Position numbers and translations under genes: made by a program. The notes below the pieces were generated by a model, which saw only the letters and a list, made by a program, of their open reading frames with translations, did no database searches and was not told the origin of the DNA. A stretch of 64,000 nt of DNA from NCBI GenBank assembly GCA_022478985.1, contig JAKSZP010013285.1, positions 62,001 through 126,000 of the forward strand, given 5' to 3'. Positions 58,850-64,000 of this stretch are shown in pieces. The DNA comes from Massospora cicadina (Eukaryota; Entomophthoromycota; Entomophthoromycetes; Entomophthorales; Entomophthoraceae). Each line of letters begins with the position of its first letter. The first letter of the stretch is position 1.

Positions 58850-61800
58850 TAGAGAATTGGGGAATTCCACTGAGGATCAAGAATGAGAAGACTATACCGC
58901 CAGGATCACAGATGATAGTTGACATGGGGTTGACATTGAAGAATACCTGAGTTGTTGTATGGGGAGGTCAGAAGCCCCTGGAAGAAGTCCAGAGTAGAGC
59001 CTTGGGTGGCCCCTAGGATAATAATGCTGGGCCATGAAGAAATTTGAGTTCTCCTGGCGAATTTAAGTGAAAAACCAATGAAGATTAGGAAGAATCAGAT
59101 CATTGCATTTGTTCATCTAATCCCAATGGCCGAAATGAATAGATTCCATGATTTTGGGACTCTCAATGAGATGGGATTACCAGCTGGGGTAACCAAGAGT
59201 ATCAACCTATTAGTTGATTGAGAGCAACTCACTAATATGTTGGAAGTCCAGCAAGAGGAGGTGCTCAAATTATTCAAAAAGTATTGGGAAGTATTTGCTC
59301 AGGACAACCATGATTTGGGATGTGTGAGAGATGTGATCCACAAGGTCAACACCGGGGAAATTTGCTGATCAGAATGAGACTAATTTGACAGAGAATGTGG
59401 CTGAAGTGGTAGTAAAGAATGAAATCAGCAAACTAGTGAAGCATGGGCTTCTAGTTTCATCATTGAGTCCTTGGGCGAGTCCCATTCTAATCGTGAAGAA
59501 AAAGGATGGCTCCAATCAGGTGGTGATTGACTATCAAAAGCTGAATGAGAATATGAAGAAGGAATCATATCCCCTACCAAGAGTTGACAATGAGCTATAT
59601 CAATTGGGAGAAGTGAAGTATTTCTCCATGATGGATCTGATCTAGGGATATTGGCAAATCAATTTGTTAAAAGAAGACTAAGAAAATTGTGCAATTGTTA
59701 CCGTGCAGGGGCTATACAAACTGATGAGGATGCCCCAGGGTCTATGCAATGTGCCTGCAACGTTCCAGAGGGCCATGGACGCTATACTGAGCGATTTGAA
59801 GTTTTCATGCATCCTGGTTTACTTGGACGATATCAATGTGTTCAGTAGGATGTTTACTGACCAATTACACCACTTGGAAGAAGTATTCAAGAGACTGTCC
59901 GCGGCCAACCTGAAGATTAAGATGAGGAAGTGTCACTTCTTAAAAAAAGAGTTTGAATATCTGGGATTTATGATCAACTCTAGTGGATTGCAGCCGCAAG
60001 CCCAGAAGATAGAGGCCATAGAACAGATGGCTGCGCTGAAGAGTGTCTGAGACATACAAGTGTTCCTTGGGATGGTCAGATACTACAGAAGATTTATTTG
60101 GGACTTTGCCCAAATAGCTGAGCCCTTATTCCATCTGTTAAAGGATCTTAAAAAAGGATTCATATGGAATGAAGAAGCACAGGATTCCTTCAGTGAGCTA
60201 TGCTGGTGCCTAATAGATTCTACAATTTTAAAATACCAAATTTCAATTGAGAGTTTATAATACAAACTGATGCTTCATTAACAGTGATTGACACCTTACT
60301 AAGCCAAGTAGATGAACTTGGGGACGAAAATCCGGTGGCGTATGTGAGCTGGACACTCTCAGCCACTGAGAGGAATTACACCATAACTGATCATGAATGC
60401 CTTGCAGTCATTTACACCTGTAATCAGTTTCAGGTGTACATCCGCGGAATGCACTTTAAAGTGGTGATGGACCACTTCTCGTTGCATTGGCTCCATAATT
60501 TAAGAAAACTAGAAGGACAATTGGCCTGATGGGCACTTATGCTACAGCTTATGATTACAAGATTGTCCATTGAGTGGGGGCTTCTCACCAGAATGCAGAT
60601 GGTATATTGCAGTTACCAATGGTCTGGATGGTATACCCACAGGTGGATGAGCTATTCCAGAGAATGGTTGATGGAGAAATTGGGAACAATCCCTGAGAAA
60701 TCCAAGGTGCGCTTTGAAAAGTGATGGAAAACTCCAAGACCATGGATGGACAAGTGTTTAAGATGATTAACGGGAAGTGGTTATTATTCCTGAAGCCATT
60801 AAAAAGAGCAGCTATCATTCATGCTGCTCACAAGGCTGTCAGGCATGGAAGTCTGAGAAAAACAACCAATCGTATTCGCCAGTACTACTACTGGGAGTCA
60901 ATCAACTATGATGTCACCGACTATCTAGCTTGTTGCGTGGAGTGCCAGCTCCACAAAATACACAAGAATACCACTGGATACTGACTGGTCCGCCCTGGAT
61001 TTGCCTGGCATATGGTGTCCATTGATGTGATGGGACCACTGACAATGAGCACAGGGGGAGTCAAGTACATGATAGTTGCTATCGACCATCTGACGAGATA
61101 GGTTGAGAAGAAGGCCCTGGCAAAAGTAGACGCTACCAGCACCGTGAAGTTCATCCTAAACAAGTAGTATATCTACATGGATGCCCACAGGTCCTGCTTA
61201 GTGATAATGGGACAAACTGCACATCTCATGTGATCCTGCGACTGAATGAGATAATGGGGATCAGAGGAGTCGTGTCTGTACTTTACAGCCAGAGACGAAT
61301 GGACTGGTAGAATGAATGAATGGAACGCTGGCTGCAACACTGAGGAAGCTGGTCACAGAAAGACTTCTAAGTGGGGAACGTACCTGAGTTTGGTGACATT
61401 CACCTACAATATCAGTCATCATATGGTGACAGGAAAAACTCCGTTTAAATTGTTATACAGGAGGAAGGCCGCAATGCTGCCAATTTTATATTTGGTGGTG
61501 GAACCAACATCGGGGATGAGTGCCAAACAGTACTTGGACCAATCGACAAATATCCTTATTGAGATGCAATTGTAAGCATTTGATACAACCTTGAATAAAA
61601 GGATACAAGAAAAATTGACAGACAATAAGAACAGACCCGCCTTAGCAGAATATTGAATACGCAAAAGAGTGGCCTATTGCAATATGCATAGTTTTGGGAG
61701 AAGAAACAGACTGGATGCGTTGTGGTTGAGTCCATTTGAGATTATTGCCAAGATGGCGACTGATGCCTACTCCATCAAGAATCTCTTGGATGTAAGAGTT

Positions 61801-61866
61801 GTAAATCGAGTCCATGCTAAGTATTTGAAGATATGGATCAATGAAAAAAAACAAAAGAGTTTCTAA
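58850..61866 (+). pseudogene. Element I pol: dUTPase-like, RT, RNase H, integrase
   Basis: A dUTPase-like region at about 58895-59140 has PPGSQMIVDMGLTLKNT, RIIMLGHEEI and NQIIAFVHLIPMAE. RT (59385-60050) has VVIDYQKLNENMKKESYPL, MPQGLCNVPATFQRAMD and intact VYLDDINVFS near 59815. The connection at 60060-60140 has FLGMVRYYRRF. RNase H follows to about 60530 (TATERNYTITDHECLAVIY). Integrase (60720-61575) shows H-x3-H and CCVECQ zinc-binding residues and IDVMGPL. A tail (61669-61866) has RNRLDALWLSPFEIIAK and ends at a TAA. About ten breaks occur, but RT is well preserved. No protease D-T-G was seen. Confidence 0.82.
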
Positions 61867-61904
61867 AGGACGAGAACCATTAAGTTGGTCATGACCTGAT
61901 GATT

Positions 61905-62075
61905 AGGTCAAGTTTGAAAAAGGACCTCTGAACTAATCAAGATGGTAAAGTCCAAAAAGTACCTCTGAACCATAGAAAACTGGTAGGTTTAAGAATACCT
62001 AGGACCCAGTTTGGGGGAAAAATAAAGAAAGACGGACCGCTGAACCAAAACAAGGTCAAGTCCCATGAAAAAATA
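61905..62075 (+). repeat. Element I internal repeat, copy 2 (after pol)
   Basis: It carries GGACCTCTGAACT, GTACCTCTGAACC and GGACCGCTGAACC units and the 19-mer TACCTAGGACCCAGTTTGG at 61996-62014, all shared with copy 1. Confidence 0.75.
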
Positions 62076-62269
62076 GAAGGGAAAAAATTTAAAAGTTTGA
62101 TAAAAGATATGGGAAAAAAGTATAAACTGCATTTAAAACCAATATATTTTATACTTTTTATTTTTATTGATTATCATTGATACAGGGATAATTTCTGCCT
62201 ATGTCACCTCTTGGGGGAGGGAGGATGGATTGCAGTAGGAATTAAAAGCCCATCAAAATCCATGTGAGA

Positions 62270-62310
62270 ACATCGATGAATCCCCCTTGGGTTGGGACCA
62301 TCTAGTACTA
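62270..62310 (+). mobile_element. Ultra-short SINE-like insertion, about 41 bp
   Basis: It reads ACATCGATGAATCCCCC, TTGGGTTGGGACCATC, TAGTACTA. Exact AAAATCCATGTGAGA duplications lie at 62255-62269 and 62311-62325. It starts at the same base as the insertions at 37267 and 38659. Confidence 0.9.
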
Positions 62311-62839
62311 AAAATCCATGTGAGATCGGATGCTAGTGAGGGCTAGACCTACATAAAACCAGGTTTTTTTTGAGCAGATGCAGATCCCTGTGAGAAAGCG
62401 ACTAGAGGAAATTGAGATGTTGGAAGAAGCCAATAGCAAAACCCTGGAGTGGAGAAGAAAGCAACAGTATAGAAAGAGGAAGTTGGCAAATAACCCCAGA
62501 TAATCCCAATATTTTACCAGAGCTGGAAGATTAGCCTTAAGTGCCTGACAACAACTTTGTCAATAACACTGACATATGGGCCAGCAGCAAACAAGGGATA
62601 CTGGACGGGGTTGCTGAATCATGCCCCCTGTTAAAGCCATCAACAGAAGATACTGATGGGAAGTGCTGGAAACGAGATAGTTGTACAAGGAGCAATATAG
62701 CATCCTGTAAGCAATGACTACGGGCTTCTTGGAAGCTGAAGCTGAAGGAATGATGGAACCAGGGAGAGGCTGGAAGCTTCGTGGACCAACTTCAAAGAAC
62801 TTGGCTGGCAAAGTGAAGAGCATAAGCAGCGATATCCTG

Positions 62840-63907
62840 ATCTGAGATGTTCTTAATATTGGAGGGATTCAGCGATTGGGATAAAGCCTCAGTGACTTGG
62901 GCCCATAATTTGGCGTAGGGGAATTTGAAATGAATACTGTTACAGATGGTGAGTTTAGTAGCCAAGACAATGGGTTTGTAGTACTGTCCGAGTCAGAAAA
63001 GGAACTCAGGAATCAAATATGACCCAGCAAGAAAAGAGAGCGATCAAGAGTGAAGGGCTTAAATTCAAGAGCATCCATGATGATGTTTGGCACAACTGCG
63101 AAAGGAGCAAAATCCAGGAGGGTTTCAAAATCTAACTCTGGAATTGACAATAGAGGAGAAGTGACCGTGAGTTGTTCAAGACAATCACTAGCCTTGTTTT
63201 GAAAGGGTTGGTTATTGTTTCTGGTAGCTCCATGGAAGGACTAGACACTGGTGCCAGACTAGGCGTATTATTCCTGGAAGGACCATAGAAAAAGGTTCCA
63301 TTGGCATACTGACTCATCTGCTTGAAGAGCCAAAGATCTTGATCAGACAAACTGTTTAGCAGCTGTTGGTACTGCAACACAGAATTTGAATATGTGCTGG
63401 TTGAGAGGGGGATGTCAGACTTATATATGGAAGTCGACATTATGAACTCTACAATTCATTAAGCTCCAATTTTGGAGAAATTAATCTCATAATTAGTGGG
63501 ATAAGCTCTATAAGAGAAGAATTAAAATGACATGAGCCAAGAGGTTATGAGAGAAAAATAACAAGAGCGAACATAGATAAGCATTCTTGATTGAGCTGTG
63601 AAATTAACCTTGATGGTAAGAGTCTCCTGTCTAGGATGAGGAGAAAATCAGGAAATTGAGGATGATGGATCAAGAGTCCTGAATATGGCAGTGGGTCATA
63701 TTCCCTGACAGGGGAGAACCTGGATCCCAGGACTAATATCATCACGAGTCTTTGATCATCCCAGCATGACAGTATATTGTGGGGACTGCACTCTGAGTAG
63801 GAGGTAGTGAGGAGGAAGAGGAAGAGAGCTTCATGCCAAAGGTCGTCCTGAGCAGTGTTGAGTATTGGTGATTTTACTCCGCTTGAGCCAATGAAGTATT
63901 TTACCAA
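62840..63907 (-). pseudogene. Antisense ORF zone in the 3' region of element I
   Basis: Minus-strand frames at 63545-63907 (120 codons) and 63132-63440 (102 codons, starting MSTSIYKSDIPLSTSTY) are followed in other frames by LDFETLLDFAPFAVVP and FPYAKLWAQVTEALSQSL toward 62840. They look like one decayed protein of 300 or more residues transcribed against pol. I do not recognise the family. Some plant Ty3/gypsy elements carry antisense ORFs between pol and the 3' LTR, a position match only. Confidence 0.4.
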
Positions 63908-64000
63908 GTGCCCAAAGCAGTGTTCTCATGCCCCAGTCCTTTTCTTGCTGAAAATCTAGGCAAGAGGGGGATGTGTTGGGATTTTTGCCCATATTCGCAG

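Larger units (their letters stand above)
56533..64000 (+). mobile_element. Element I: large Ty3/gypsy with internal repeats and an antisense-ORF zone, runs past the window end
   Basis: The 5' LTR is 56533-57696, then come a primer-binding site, gag, pol and a long 3' region. A purine tract AAGAGGGGGA is followed by TGTGTTGGGATTTTTGCCC at 63972, which matches the 5' LTR start (TATTGGGATTTTTTCCC at 56536). I read this as the first 29 bases of the 3' LTR. The interior is then about 6.3 kb. It interrupts the gag of H. Domain content places it in the A/E group. RT retains YLDD. Confidence 0.7.

Overview
This window is eukaryotic, AT-rich and made almost entirely of decayed, nested retroelements. 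I see no intact host gene, rRNA, tRNA, operon or CRISPR array. The mix is Ty3/gypsy elements with and without chromodomains plus APE-type non-LTR retrotransposons. Paired LTRs differ mainly at CpG-type sites. This best fits a large, repeat-bloated, cytosine-methylated genome, perhaps fungal (low confidence). All coding regions carry stops or frameshifts and are annotated as pseudogenes.

Layout, left to right. (1) A 5.3 kb LINE (176-5485, +) with 18-bp target-site duplications sits inside the 3' LTR of a minus-strand chromovirus called K here (1-175 and 5486-6034). (2) K runs leftward through the window in pieces: chromodomain, integrase, RNase H and RT at 6040-9195, RT N-terminus at 11069-11230, protease at 17162-17708, and probable gag at 27466-29129. 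(3) K is broken by an ORF1-only LINE derivative (9196-11053, -), a complete Ty3/gypsy element A (11231-17161, +), a chromovirus C (17709-27465, +) and a second ORF1-only LINE derivative (29130-31049, -). C is in turn broken by a solo LTR (19582-20632) and by a large-LTR element with almost no interior (D, 21121-23340, -). (4) Element J (about 31429-39968, -) has long LTRs and a duplicated leader region. (5) 39969-43850 holds nothing I can identify. (6) A second nest follows: G (+, gag to RNase H, about 43850-46965), E (-, 46966-51559), H (-, 51560-56532) and I (+, from 56533 past the window end). Each later element truncates its neighbour.

Small insertions tie the region together. A family of 20-51 bp poly(A)-ended insertions, each with 15-18 bp target-site duplications, shares its 3' end with the ORF1-only LINE derivatives. 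Three copies start at the same 5' base, so they behave like an ultra-short SINE. Two of the shortest copies lie in the 5' LTR of C, whose 3' LTR preserves the empty sites.

Elements A, E, H and I form one Ty3/gypsy group. They appear to carry a dUTPase-like domain between protease and RT. A and I share a primer-binding site, which D also has in a close variant. Element I also has a paired internal repeat and a roughly 2 kb zone of antisense ORFs between pol and its 3' LTR.
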